NCBI GenBank assembly: GCA_002839435.1
Contig: PGYA01000008.1
Coordinates: 1 to 64,000, forward strand
Source: Candidatus Riflebacteria bacterium HGW-Riflebacteria-2
Lineage (GTDB): Bacteria > Muiribacteriota > Ozemobacteria > Ozemobacterales > Ozemobacteraceae
DNA: 64,000 bases
Direction of reading: 5' to 3'
Shown: positions 49,962 to 59,109 of the stretch, one piece after another
How positions within the stretch are numbered: the stretch's first letter is position 1
Layout: every line of letters starts with the position of its first letter
Program-made: the position numbers and the translations under genes
The notes under the pieces: generated by a model
The model's input: only the letters and a program-made list of their open reading frames with translations
Told to the model about the DNA's origin: nothing
Databases searched by the model: none

Positions 49962-51778
49962 AACAGCCAGGTAAAGAAAGAAAATTAAGAAATAACCGAA
50001 TCTACTACATAAAATGGATATGGAACGAATACCGCGCACACTGGCGAATGGTATTATTCCTGCTGTTTTTGACCGTGCTATCGACAATTATCGCGGTGCT
50101 CTTTCCGATCGTGCTCAAGTACATCGTTGATGGTCTGGTAAGCGGCCTCGAAAGTTATCAGGCCGGCAGGATTACTCTGGCAGACGCCCACAGTGAACGC
50201 AACCGCATGTTGTTGATGCTGCTGGCAATGGGACTGGGACCGGTATTTTCGGGTATTTACCCGTATTTCCGGGCAAAGATGAACGTGTTGTTCGAAGTCT
50301 ATTTCCGCGAAAAATTCTTCGCAGAAATACTGTCAAAAGGGCACCGCTTCTTTCTCAAGTTCCGTACCGGCGATCTGGTAACACGCCTTACCGAAGACAT
50401 CAGAAGCTGGCCACCTGGCCTTTCGTGGCTGTGCTGCTCAGGCATCTTTCGTGCTGTCAACTCTGCCAGCATCATCTTCTTCTGCCTGGCAACCATGATG
50501 TATCTGAACTGGAAACTGGCGATTCTTGCCTGTATTCCTCTGCCGATAATGCTTTACATCTTCATTCGGCTGGAAACCAGCTTCGGCGAAAGCTTCAAGG
50601 AAGTACAAGAGGGAATGTCAGAAACCAATGACTTTCTCGAAGCAGCCTATTCAGGCATCAAAATCATCACGTCGTTCAACTCGCAACAGCAGCAGATCGG
50701 CCTGTTCGACCGGCTGATGCAGAAACGCATCAACCAGGAAATACGGGTAGATACGCTCTGGGGCATGTTCATGGTCTTTTTCGAGTTTCTCAACTATATC
50801 GGCGAGATTCTCGTGCTGATCTTTGGCGGTATCATGGTCATTCGCGGTGAACTGACGCTGGGCGCCTACTATGCCTTCTTCAGTTACCTCGGCATGATTA
50901 TCTACCCGCTCATGGACATACCAATGATGCTGGTAACGCTTACCCAGGCATGCGTGTCAATCGACCGTCTCGAAGATCTGCAGGAAGCTGACCGCGCCTG
51001 GCAAGAGCTTGACGCTGATGGCAGCACTGAGATAGCCAGCATCGAAAGTATACGTTTCGAAAACGTCAGCTTTCAGCACAACACACTTGAAAAGCTGGAA
51101 GGCGATAAGGAACCCTTCACATTCAAAGAACTGAACTTCGAACTGCGCAAGGGCGAAAAGGTGGCAGTGGTCGGCCAGATCGGTTCAGGCAAGACCACTC
51201 TTCTGAACCTGATTTCTGGTGTCATGAAGCCTGATGAAGGGCGCGTCATGATCAATGAGATTCCCCTGTCAAACGTTCGAAAGCAGTCTTTCCGCGACAA
51301 AATAGGGTACATCCAGCAGGAACCAGTAATCTTTTCGGAAACGATACAAACCAACATCGACTTCTGGCGCAACCAACCCGAGGCGCTGATTCAATCATGC
51401 GCACGACTGGCACAGTTCGAGAAGGAAGTGCTGGCTTTTCCAGGCGGTTACACAGAACCTGTCGGCCAACGTGGCGTCACGCTTTCGGGTGGTCAGAGAC
51501 AGCGCCTGTCAATCGCCCGTGCTATGGTCGGGCGGCCTGAACTGCTGTTGATGGACGACATCACCGCCAGTCTCGACGCCGCCAACGAAAAGAAACTCTG
51601 GGCCGATCTCGCCGAAGAGTATGGCGCGATCACATGTCTGATCGTCACGCACCGCATGGCGACCGCGATGATGGCTGACCGCATAATAGTGCTGAAAGAC
51701 GGCCGCATCGAAGCGACCGGCACGCACGCCGAACTGATAGCGACCTGCCCGACCTACGTCGATCTCGCCCACGCATAA
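49958..51778 (+). CDS. ABC exporter half-transporter, subunit with degenerate Walker B
   Basis: A 606-residue protein of the same layout: six TM helices, then an ATPase domain from ~350. Walker A is GQIGSGKTT, the signature is canonical LSGGQRQ (509-515), but Walker B is LLLMDDITASLD, with Asp534 in place of the catalytic Glu. The H-loop His is kept (CLIVTHRMAT). Together with the changed signature of its partner, this predicts one canonical and one degenerate ATP site, as in TM287/288 and BmrCD. A 30-base palindrome follows. Confidence 0.93.
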   Translation: MKQPGKERKLRNNRIYYIKWIWNEYRAHWRMVLFLLFLTVLSTIIAVLFPIVLKYIVDGLVSGLESYQAGRITLADAHSERNRMLLMLLAMGLGPVFSGIYPYFRAKMNVLFEVYFREKFFAEILSKGHRFFLKFRTGDLVTRLTEDIRSWPPGLSWLCCSGIFRAVNSASIIFFCLATMMYLNWKLAILACIPLPIMLYIFIRLETSFGESFKEVQEGMSETNDFLEAAYSGIKIITSFNSQQQQIGLFDRLMQKRINQEIRVDTLWGMFMVFFEFLNYIGEILVLIFGGIMVIRGELTLGAYYAFFSYLGMIIYPLMDIPMMLVTLTQACVSIDRLEDLQEADRAWQELDADGSTEIASIESIRFENVSFQHNTLEKLEGDKEPFTFKELNFELRKGEKVAVVGQIGSGKTTLLNLISGVMKPDEGRVMINEIPLSNVRKQSFRDKIGYIQQEPVIFSETIQTNIDFWRNQPEALIQSCARLAQFEKEVLAFPGGYTEPVGQRGVTLSGGQRQRLSIARAMVGRPELLLMDDITASLDAANEKKLWADLAEEYGAITCLIVTHRMATAMMADRIIVLKDGRIEATGTHAELIATCPTYVDLAHA

Positions 51779-51787
51779 ATGGTAACC

Positions 51788-51817
51788 GGGACAGCGCCCT
51801 TTTAAGGGCGCTGTCCC
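51788..51817. terminator. 30-base perfect palindrome after the ABC operon
   Basis: GGGACAGCGCCCTT, TT, AAGGGCGCTGTCCC: 14 uninterrupted pairs. It sits nine bases after the ABC stop. Only CATTTC follows, not a real T-tract, so it may be a terminator, an mRNA-stabilising hairpin or a copy of a REP-like repeat. No second copy was noticed in the window. Confidence 0.55.
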
Positions 51818-51866
51818 ATTTCAAGACTTTGTGTTACAATCGTTAGAGATTCGGGGAGGTGGAATT

Positions 51867-52577
51867 ATGGCGGGAAATGCACAGAGAGATACGCAAGAGG
51901 AAATCTCTTACGCTGATTATCTTAATTGGCCGAAAGATGAGCGGTTTGAAATAATAGACGGTGTTTCGTATGCCATGAATGCACCGTTGCGTATTCATCA
52001 GAAGGTATCAGGTGAATTTTTCAGACAGTTTGCCAACTATTTTAAAGGCAAGACCTGTGAGGTTTATGCTGCTCCTTTCGATGTTCGCCTTGCGAGCAGA
52101 TCGAAAAGAGATGACGAAATTTTCGATGTTGTACAGCCGGATATTTCGATTATCTGCGACCCCGACAAACTCGACGAGAAAGGCTGCTTTGGCTCGCCTG
52201 ACCTGATTGTCGAGATTCTCTCGCCGGCAACCATGTCTTATGACAACGTCAAAAAACGCGCATTGTATGAGAAAACCGGAGTCAGAGAATTCTGGCTGGT
52301 GCACCCCACCGACGGTATGGTGATGGCCTACCGCCTTAAAGACGGTTTATATAGCAAACCCGAGATATTTGACCGTTTATCAGGCGCGCAATCAGGCATT
52401 TTTCCCGATCTTATAATTGACATGACCGAAGTATTCGGCCCGATTCCAGATGGCTATGTTGTAAAAGAAATTCCGGTCGAATATTCGAGTAAACCTGCAT
52501 CGAAAAGAAGCGGTTCTCGCGAAAAAAGCAAAAAAACCAGAGCAAAAACTGGCAATAAGAAAAAACGTGAGAAATAG
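51867..52577 (+). CDS. Uma2-family (PD-(D/E)XK nuclease-fold) protein
   Basis: A 236-residue protein; GGGGAGG fixes the ATG at 51867. YADYLNWPKDERFEIIDGVSY is the Uma2 opening ('lp.d..yElidG'), VVQPDISIICDPDKL holds a PD-type Asp, SPDLIVEILSPATMSYD is the core 'PDlvvEvlSpst...D' with the Glu, and RALYEKTGVREFWLV the 'K..lY...GV.EyWlv' motif. All fold-defining residues are present. The family is common in cyanobacteria and deep lineages and its role is unknown. An added C-terminal ~35 residues are Lys/Arg/Ser-rich. It overlaps the next gene by 11 bases. Confidence 0.88.
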   Translation: MAGNAQRDTQEEISYADYLNWPKDERFEIIDGVSYAMNAPLRIHQKVSGEFFRQFANYFKGKTCEVYAAPFDVRLASRSKRDDEIFDVVQPDISIICDPDKLDEKGCFGSPDLIVEILSPATMSYDNVKKRALYEKTGVREFWLVHPTDGMVMAYRLKDGLYSKPEIFDRLSGAQSGIFPDLIIDMTEVFGPIPDGYVVKEIPVEYSSKPASKRSGSREKSKKTRAKTGNKKKREK

Positions 52578-54309
52578 GGCAGTCACAAGATTTCTATTTG
52601 TCTTTCTGTTGGCATTTGCGGGAAACCTGGCCGCCGCCCCGGATATTGACCGCCTGTTTCCGCAGATACTCGACAATAGCTTCTTTGGGGATCTTGTAAG
52701 CAATACCGGCAGCGAAAGAGCAATTTTTGTTGAACTGGCAGCAGTAGAAAAAATATTCTATCTGCGCCACAGCGACGGGCATTTTATTATGAACTCGAGC
52801 CTGTCAGAGGCCGAAGAAAAGCTGCTGCATCCACAAGTTTTTACAGGCAGAAAGACACTTTTTTCTCCGCTCAAGCAAAACGGTGAACCGCTGTATGAGA
52901 AAGGAATCGCCTGCATCTCTGACGGGCAATCTGATAGAAATTCACAGTGGCAATTTCTCTATGTACCCTTCAATATTGAAGGAAAAATCAACGATGCTTT
53001 TGTCAGCGATCTGGGCAATCTCAAAATCACCATCGACATTGCATATTTAAAGTCAAAAGAAGCGCTTGAGACAATACTGCAAAGCCTGTTTGGCAACAAC
53101 GCAAAACTTTGCCGACAGGTCAGGCTCAATCGCTATTATCTGTTCCGCGACAATTATTACGGGCCGGTTGAATTCATTAAGGACAGAACCTCTGACAACA
53201 TCATCTTTCCGCCGGTGCATAAGGCGACGTTGAACAAAAGCGTCTCAGACCGACCCGAAAAGTCAGAGAAAGACCGCAAACTGGTCATCGACCTGATCGC
53301 ACACGAGAAGCATCTGTATTCGCAGGATATGCGACTGAAACTTGGAATGGTGCCAGGTTTCGTTAAAATCAACTGGCAGTATCTGGATAACACTGACATC
53401 GGCAGCGGCCAGAACCACCTGGTTTTTCTCTCAACCGGGCCGGGCATCAACTATTTCGATGACCCATGGAAACAGCCCCGAAACAATGTGCCATGCCCCA
53501 GACTCTATTTTCACAAAGATATCGTAAATCTCGATAGAATACAGCTTTATCCCACATACAGCATAGAGCCGAAAGAAAAGGGCACAGGGCGTCTCGCCGC
53601 CATAAACATCTTTCAAAAGACCACAAAACAAGTCGCTGATCTGCATAAACAGGTTCTCTGGTCGAATACTGATCTTAAAGTCAGCCTTCTGTCTGAAATT
53701 GAAGAAGGGCTTTGTCAGTATGGGCTGACTAACAAAAGCGCGGATCTTGAGCCCGGCTTTGTTTTCAAACGCTGTTTTTTTAATGGCAACATCGTTAACA
53801 ACGAAATCAGAATCTATCAAGCCGCCGCCGTGCGCGATTATATGACAGCGGTCATTGTGCCGCCAGATAGCGCTGAAGCTTATCGTCAGGCATATCAAAG
53901 TGAAATGGCCAACAAGTGCGAGCACTGGGACTACAACTGCGGCGTACATTTCAGCAGACTGTTCGTTGAAGCGATAGAATCTAATGACAGCGGGTTTCGT
54001 GAAACATGGCTTATGATGCAACTAAAAGAGTCTCATCCAACATTGTCTCGTGTCATGCACAGAGCCAGGCAGAATGATAAAAGGCGGGCCTTCAGCAAAA
54101 TAGCGGACAAGGTCTCAGCGATGGCCCGACGACAGGGAAGGAAATTCTTTCTTACCCCGTATTTCAGTCATTATCAGGCTCTAACCAGACAAAAATATGA
54201 GTTTTGGCTTGAATATCTAGAGTCATATAGAAATCGCGACAAACTGGCTCCAGTCAGGTTCAAACGCTTCACTGAATTTTATCGATATCTGGAGAAAATA
54301 TGCGACTGA
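52567..54309 (+). CDS. Secreted protein of unknown function (580 residues)
   Basis: Not recognised. A GTG start overlaps the Uma2 gene. A signal peptide (TRFLFVFLLAFAGNLAAA, to ~residue 20) predicts export. The body is mixed alpha/beta without repeats, TM segments or a motif I can name. Isolated Cys residues are present (CEHWDYNCG), possibly a disulfide. The 3' end overlaps the next secreted-protein gene by 10 bases, so the two and Uma2 form one operon. Confidence 0.7.
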   Translation: MRNRAVTRFLFVFLLAFAGNLAAAPDIDRLFPQILDNSFFGDLVSNTGSERAIFVELAAVEKIFYLRHSDGHFIMNSSLSEAEEKLLHPQVFTGRKTLFSPLKQNGEPLYEKGIACISDGQSDRNSQWQFLYVPFNIEGKINDAFVSDLGNLKITIDIAYLKSKEALETILQSLFGNNAKLCRQVRLNRYYLFRDNYYGPVEFIKDRTSDNIIFPPVHKATLNKSVSDRPEKSEKDRKLVIDLIAHEKHLYSQDMRLKLGMVPGFVKINWQYLDNTDIGSGQNHLVFLSTGPGINYFDDPWKQPRNNVPCPRLYFHKDIVNLDRIQLYPTYSIEPKEKGTGRLAAINIFQKTTKQVADLHKQVLWSNTDLKVSLLSEIEEGLCQYGLTNKSADLEPGFVFKRCFFNGNIVNNEIRIYQAAAVRDYMTAVIVPPDSAEAYRQAYQSEMANKCEHWDYNCGVHFSRLFVEAIESNDSGFRETWLMMQLKESHPTLSRVMHRARQNDKRRAFSKIADKVSAMARRQGRKFFLTPYFSHYQALTRQKYEFWLEYLESYRNRDKLAPVRFKRFTEFYRYLEKICD

Positions 54310-55874
54310 GATTTATGCTGGGCATGATTGGCCTATTCAGCATTATTTCGGCCGATCTTACAGCTTTAACACAGGCAAGAGCACAGATAACCAGTTACAG
54401 ATTGATCGATGCCGACAGCATCAACTTTTATACCGGCACTAGTATGGGCATGTTGATACAGCCCGGCCAGAGCATCGAATTTGTTGTGCCAGAAGAATTC
54501 AGAAACAGACTGCCCAATTTTGCACGCATCAGACATCGCAAAGACCGCAGTTTTCTGGCTGAAAACGCTCACGAATACGACCCTGACAGCCCATGGCTGT
54601 CGGTTTCATTTCACAATCCGCAAACTGATGAGTGGGTGGTCTGGCAAGATCAGTTCGGGCCAGAAAAGCGCTCTGCACTGGCGCCGCCTTTTTATCCCAA
54701 ACAAAATACTCTTTATAATTTTCCAGAATATGTTGGAAACTTTTCGCCCGACCGCATCAGAGTGGTTAATCGCGGCGAAGGCGACCAGACAAGAGCGGTA
54801 GCCTCACTGCACGCACTTGAAATCTATTATCTCAGCTCTGAGCGCAATAGTTTAAATAAACAGGTATTTAGAGAACACGCCCGACTCAACAGCATAACTT
54901 TGCGCTACAACCTGGATACCATGCGCGGTCTGGCGTTAAAACCGGCTGAGTGTTTTGAATTCGAGTTTCCGGAAGAATTCAAACAGCGTGATATTTTGCA
55001 GGTGATTCTGAAGCATCGTAAAGATCCAACTCTGGCGGCTGATCCCGAGAATTACGATGCTTTCGACCCCAATGCAGCTTACATTTTATGCGAAGCACGC
55101 AGTTCGCTGAACCATCTATGGTATAAGTGGGCCGACCGTTCGAGCATAGCCAAATTTTCTGAGGTCAGGCCGCCGGAAAATGCGGAAAATGAGACTTTGC
55201 ACAACTGCCTGCGTACCTTCGGTTCGATCAGACCAGACCGTTTTCGCCTGACCAATGTCGGCGAAGGCGAGCCGGAAAAATCTGCAGCAAACATTCATGA
55301 GCTCGAAATCATGTTCGCGCCGGCCCACACCGGCGACATCATAATCGAAAAGATTTTCACGCCAGAAACGGCATTCGGTGATCTCGCGGGCAATAAACCT
55401 GTACCTCTGATCGGTGGAGGGCCAAGGCTGAACGGCAGGTTCCCGGGGGCTCTGCTTCTCGGCAAGAAGCGAAGTCAGCGCAAAAAACAACTCGAGCAAC
55501 TGCCAGCAGAGCACCGTTTTGAAATTGGCGCTGGCACGGACAATGACGGGAACCTGCGTATTGCCCTGCCAGCAGGTTACCGCCTGGAACTAGTCGAAGC
55601 AGCTATCGGCGACCTTGACATCACCAGCCTGGAACTCAACAAAGACGGTTATTTCGGCCGCTCAGGGCAAGCTCAGGCCTCGATATTGATAGAGTCTGCC
55701 AAAGGTTCGAAGATTCCGCTGAAAATGAACAACAATGTAGGTATGGCAGGCATCATCACCTGCGGCGGCCCGGCCGAAGACTATCTGACCGGAGAAGGTG
55801 ACCAGTTGCTGATAGAAATCAGCAACGACGAAGCATTTTTAATGGGCTACAGAATAATATTGAGCCGTTACTAA
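54300..55874 (+). CDS. Secreted protein with a duplicated ~150-residue domain
   Basis: A 524-residue protein with a signal peptide (LRFMLGMIGLFSIISADLTA). Two copies of one domain are seen, at ~30-180 and ~190-340. Both have 'G..LkP.e.fEf..PEEF..R', 'rHRKDr/pt', 'fDP...' and 'RP/SPDRiR.tN.GEGd..ka.AslHaLEI'. Both end each copy with an H-x-LEI strand. The C-terminal ~180 residues form a separate domain after a basic patch (GKKRSQRKKQ) with beta character. No catalytic motif is seen. The fold and role are unknown; a carbohydrate-binding-like sandwich is one option. Confidence 0.7.
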   Translation: MRLRFMLGMIGLFSIISADLTALTQARAQITSYRLIDADSINFYTGTSMGMLIQPGQSIEFVVPEEFRNRLPNFARIRHRKDRSFLAENAHEYDPDSPWLSVSFHNPQTDEWVVWQDQFGPEKRSALAPPFYPKQNTLYNFPEYVGNFSPDRIRVVNRGEGDQTRAVASLHALEIYYLSSERNSLNKQVFREHARLNSITLRYNLDTMRGLALKPAECFEFEFPEEFKQRDILQVILKHRKDPTLAADPENYDAFDPNAAYILCEARSSLNHLWYKWADRSSIAKFSEVRPPENAENETLHNCLRTFGSIRPDRFRLTNVGEGEPEKSAANIHELEIMFAPAHTGDIIIEKIFTPETAFGDLAGNKPVPLIGGGPRLNGRFPGALLLGKKRSQRKKQLEQLPAEHRFEIGAGTDNDGNLRIALPAGYRLELVEAAIGDLDITSLELNKDGYFGRSGQAQASILIESAKGSKIPLKMNNNVGMAGIITCGGPAEDYLTGEGDQLLIEISNDEAFLMGYRIILSRY

Positions 55875-56024
55875 TCCTCAGTCAGTTTAAAGTACAAATT
55901 AACTTCATTATACTGCTCACGCGGGCTTTCGGCGGAATCTCATTCGCTACAACTCTCAACAGGTTATAACATACAGGCATAATCATATCCTGTTTTTGCA
56001 AATATTATTGACAACACATCGTTC

Positions 56025-56222
56025 TCAATAATGCGGGGGTTTTTCGTCGTGGGGGCGATCTTCGTCGATTGGAGAAGATGACGTTTTGGGCTGCAGCCGG
56101 GAAATTTCTTTCTGGTAACGATCAAGCTGGCGTTGCTGATCAACGATTACCTCATTGAGCTCTTCAATGAACCTTTCGAGATATGCCATGCGTTTTTCGA
56201 GTTCAGTTATCCTGTTTTCCAT
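56025..56222 (-). CDS. slyX: SlyX-family coiled-coil protein
   Basis: A 65-residue protein. MENRITELEKRMAYLERFIE, ELNEVIVDQQRQLDRYQKEI is a continuous heptad coiled coil, and the protein ends in PPHY, the conserved C-terminal signature of SlyX. The function of SlyX is unknown. It overlaps the 3' end of the phosphatase gene upstream by 20 bases, so it is the last gene of that operon. A weak inverted repeat (56004-56011 / 56025-56032) lies at its end. Confidence 0.8.
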   Translation of the reverse strand: MENRITELEKRMAYLERFIEELNEVIVDQQRQLDRYQKEISRLQPKTSSSPIDEDRPHDEKPPHY

Positions 56223-59109
56223 CGACGGCCTCGGGGTTGTTGATTATCAGCAGGCTAAGGTCATTTCTACATTCGCTGCGATTTACCTGCGCGAAATAAT
56301 TATCAAAACACTTCTGACAGAACTGCTGCGGATCTGCATCAACAGAATTTTGAATCAGATCGGTCATTTTACCATAATCAAAAGTTCCGTGCCCGATAAA
56401 ACCTCCGGTAAAACATACCAGGCTGTGCCCGGGCGGCAGAAGCACTTCGCTTACCGCCGGCTTGAAGTTCATGCTGCAACCAACAGGTATTGCCGGTATT
56501 TCGAGCGGCGACACGCATCGCTTCAGGTGATCGATCAGAAAAGGATAAGGCAGGCCGGCGCCGGCAAGCCTGACAAGATTATCGCCAGCAAAGGACAGAT
56601 ACTGACAGGCAAAAGGTTTGCGCTGACCGGAACTGCTGCTGTCAACCATCACCCGATTAAGTTGCTGCAAAAACTCGCCCGGTTCAGAGGCGTATTTGTG
56701 CAATTGCATAACTGCCGAATGTACAAACGCAAGGATCAGACTTGTAGCCACGCCGCTGCCGGCAACGTCGCCAAGCAGCACGGCAGGTTCAGCATCTGCC
56801 GACTCGAGTATTTCGAAATAATCGCCGCCCATTCCAGATAAAGAAATTGTCTGCCCATAGAACGTCAGATTTCCAGTCTGCCGAGGCTTTTCCATCTGGG
56901 TCATGATCTTTTCCTGAACGATTCTGGCGACGTGCATTTCTTCGAGATCGACGAGAGTCTCATTGAAAATGCGCGCGAGATTACCAAACTCATCGCCGCC
57001 AAGATCGGGCAGGCGATGGGCAAAATCACGCTTCTGCATGGACTCGACGCCCTTCTGCAGAATAGCCAGCGGTCCGATAATACTGCCTGAAACAAACAGG
57101 CCAAGAGAAACAGATACCAGAAAGCTGACCAGAACGAACATCAGTAGTAGCTTTCTTTTGCCGGAAACCTCGCTATCGATCTTCTCGACAGGATAAAGAG
57201 CAAGCAGGCGCAGATTTTCCATAAAAATGCACTTGTGACCAACCAGCAGAAATTCTGCGTCATCGACAGTGCAGAACTCCGGCCGGGTTATTGTACGATC
57301 GCGCATTTTGAGCAGAAACTCCTTGATGCGTTCGTTCTGCAAAGCTTCGGGCGGAAATGCATTATCAAAACGCTCATCGACTGCGAGTATTTTAAGACCA
57401 AATTCATTGCGGTTGAGGTTATGATAGATACGGGTCATGAATTCGAGCTCCAGGTCATAGGCCTCCCAGAGGTATAACAACAGATAATCATAGAGTTTCG
57501 TATCAAAAACCCGAAGCATCCTGATGTATGTAGGATAACTCCTGACGCCCAGAGACCATCGCCAGAATGAATCGAGTTCGAGAAACAGCTGAAGCATTTC
57601 GACAGGCGTTCTCTGCATGAGCGATTCAACAACGAACTCTACTTCGGTAGCGACCTTCTTACTGACAGGTTTCTGGTTGAGAGTATTAAGAGCATAACTG
57701 CACATTTTATGAACAGCGTCTGAAGTGTTTATGAGAACCTCATCTTTTTTGAATGTCCTGAAAAAGGCATCCTGCACCCTGCCATTTTTGACGATACCGC
57801 GATGATTGGCGACAATACCGCTGTCACTGGCGACCAGAAAGAACCTGTATGGTTGAGGTTGCTGCTTGTCAAGAAAACCTCTGATCGAAGCACGATTGAT
57901 CTGGTTTTTTTCAAGCGCGGTTAAGAGTTCCGCAATGCCCTTTTCCAAGCGGCCTTTCTGTACAGTCAGTTCACTGATATACAACTCATCGATGTTCTGC
58001 AGATAACTGCTGCTCTGCTCAAAGGCCCTGTTCACCAGACCTCTGCGCATCTGCTGCAGATAATCAGAACCGATGACCAGCAGGACAAATCCGGGCAGCA
58101 TATTTGAAACCAGAAAAAGAACGAGAAGCTGCCGCGTCAGAGGCATAGGAACGCTTGTCTGTATTACAATCAGTCGGTAAGAAACAACGGCAAAAAATAA
58201 AATGATCATGCCAGACAATATCAGAGCGGCAGTGAACCATGACGAAACGCTGTATGATTCAAGCTTTTCTGACTCTATTGCACAAAAACCTGTTTGATCG
58301 GTCGTTATAAAATTGGTGAAAATTTTGTAACCAGCGAACTCATTGATGCGACTGAAGCTGCCCTGCATGCCTGCAATATGAGGCTGCAATTTTTCGGCAA
58401 GAACAGGATCACCGGTGATAACCCTCCCGGAATCAATATAACCGGGCTTGAGATCGTGTTTTTCATTAATGACCATATTTCTCAGGCCACAGTTGCTGTC
58501 GAGAATCTCATGATCAAGAAACATGCACAGGCCGTAATTTTCATCGACCTTTACCCAGGCCAGAGGTCGTTTTTTTGAGACATCTGTTCGCAGAAATGAA
58601 AGAAAACGCCCCGTATAACCCATGTGATGATAACGTGGAAAGAAATGCGGCCCGAAAATCTTTCTGAGATTATTGACCGACTGCTCCGGCATCTTTTTGG
58701 CGTAACCAGGGCTATCTGAAGCTTTCCTGAGGTCTTTCCAGGCTTTCTTCCAGTTACCAGGGATCTGCTTCAATTCGAAATTTCTGTAATATATTTCGCC
58801 GTCAGAGCTCCATACAAGAAAGCGAGCCTGCAATTCATGGTTTTTCATAAACTGCTCGAGCGCATTTTTGAGCTTGTCGCCACCCGGATTCATGTCGAAT
58901 ATGTCACTTATGCTCTTACACAGATATTTTTCAGTAGCTGCGAAATAACGCATGCTCTCGAGAAGTTCGCCGGCTTCAGTTTCAAAGTCTCTGAGCCTGA
59001 GTTCCCGGCTCAATGTAACCATGTACCAGCTGCCGATAACAAGAATCACGACTGGCAATAGAAGCGTAGCTGCAAGAAGCTTGAGCCAGGCGATTTTTCG
59101 GTTTTTCAT
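56203..59109 (-). CDS. Twin-sensor receptor with degenerate SpoIIE-type phosphatase domain (third in tandem)
   Basis: A 968-residue protein. TM1 (~9-28), extracytoplasmic region (~30-285), two TM helices (~290-355), a second extracytoplasmic region (~360-645), TM4 (~650-675), HAMP (~675-725) and a PP2C-type domain (~740-960). In the phosphatase domain Asp763 (GGDYFE) and Asp781 (GDVAGSG) are kept. The TDG Asp is replaced by Gly902 (CFTGGF) and the first Asp of the final DD pair by Asn949 (RNDLS). Loss of two metal ligands predicts a pseudophosphatase. The ATG overlaps the preceding receptor by four bases. Confidence 0.85.
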   Translation of the reverse strand: MKNRKIAWLKLLAATLLLPVVILVIGSWYMVTLSRELRLRDFETEAGELLESMRYFAATEKYLCKSISDIFDMNPGGDKLKNALEQFMKNHELQARFLVWSSDGEIYYRNFELKQIPGNWKKAWKDLRKASDSPGYAKKMPEQSVNNLRKIFGPHFFPRYHHMGYTGRFLSFLRTDVSKKRPLAWVKVDENYGLCMFLDHEILDSNCGLRNMVINEKHDLKPGYIDSGRVITGDPVLAEKLQPHIAGMQGSFSRINEFAGYKIFTNFITTDQTGFCAIESEKLESYSVSSWFTAALILSGMIILFFAVVSYRLIVIQTSVPMPLTRQLLVLFLVSNMLPGFVLLVIGSDYLQQMRRGLVNRAFEQSSSYLQNIDELYISELTVQKGRLEKGIAELLTALEKNQINRASIRGFLDKQQPQPYRFFLVASDSGIVANHRGIVKNGRVQDAFFRTFKKDEVLINTSDAVHKMCSYALNTLNQKPVSKKVATEVEFVVESLMQRTPVEMLQLFLELDSFWRWSLGVRSYPTYIRMLRVFDTKLYDYLLLYLWEAYDLELEFMTRIYHNLNRNEFGLKILAVDERFDNAFPPEALQNERIKEFLLKMRDRTITRPEFCTVDDAEFLLVGHKCIFMENLRLLALYPVEKIDSEVSGKRKLLLMFVLVSFLVSVSLGLFVSGSIIGPLAILQKGVESMQKRDFAHRLPDLGGDEFGNLARIFNETLVDLEEMHVARIVQEKIMTQMEKPRQTGNLTFYGQTISLSGMGGDYFEILESADAEPAVLLGDVAGSGVATSLILAFVHSAVMQLHKYASEPGEFLQQLNRVMVDSSSSGQRKPFACQYLSFAGDNLVRLAGAGLPYPFLIDHLKRCVSPLEIPAIPVGCSMNFKPAVSEVLLPPGHSLVCFTGGFIGHGTFDYGKMTDLIQNSVDADPQQFCQKCFDNYFAQVNRSECRNDLSLLIINNPEAVDGKQDN

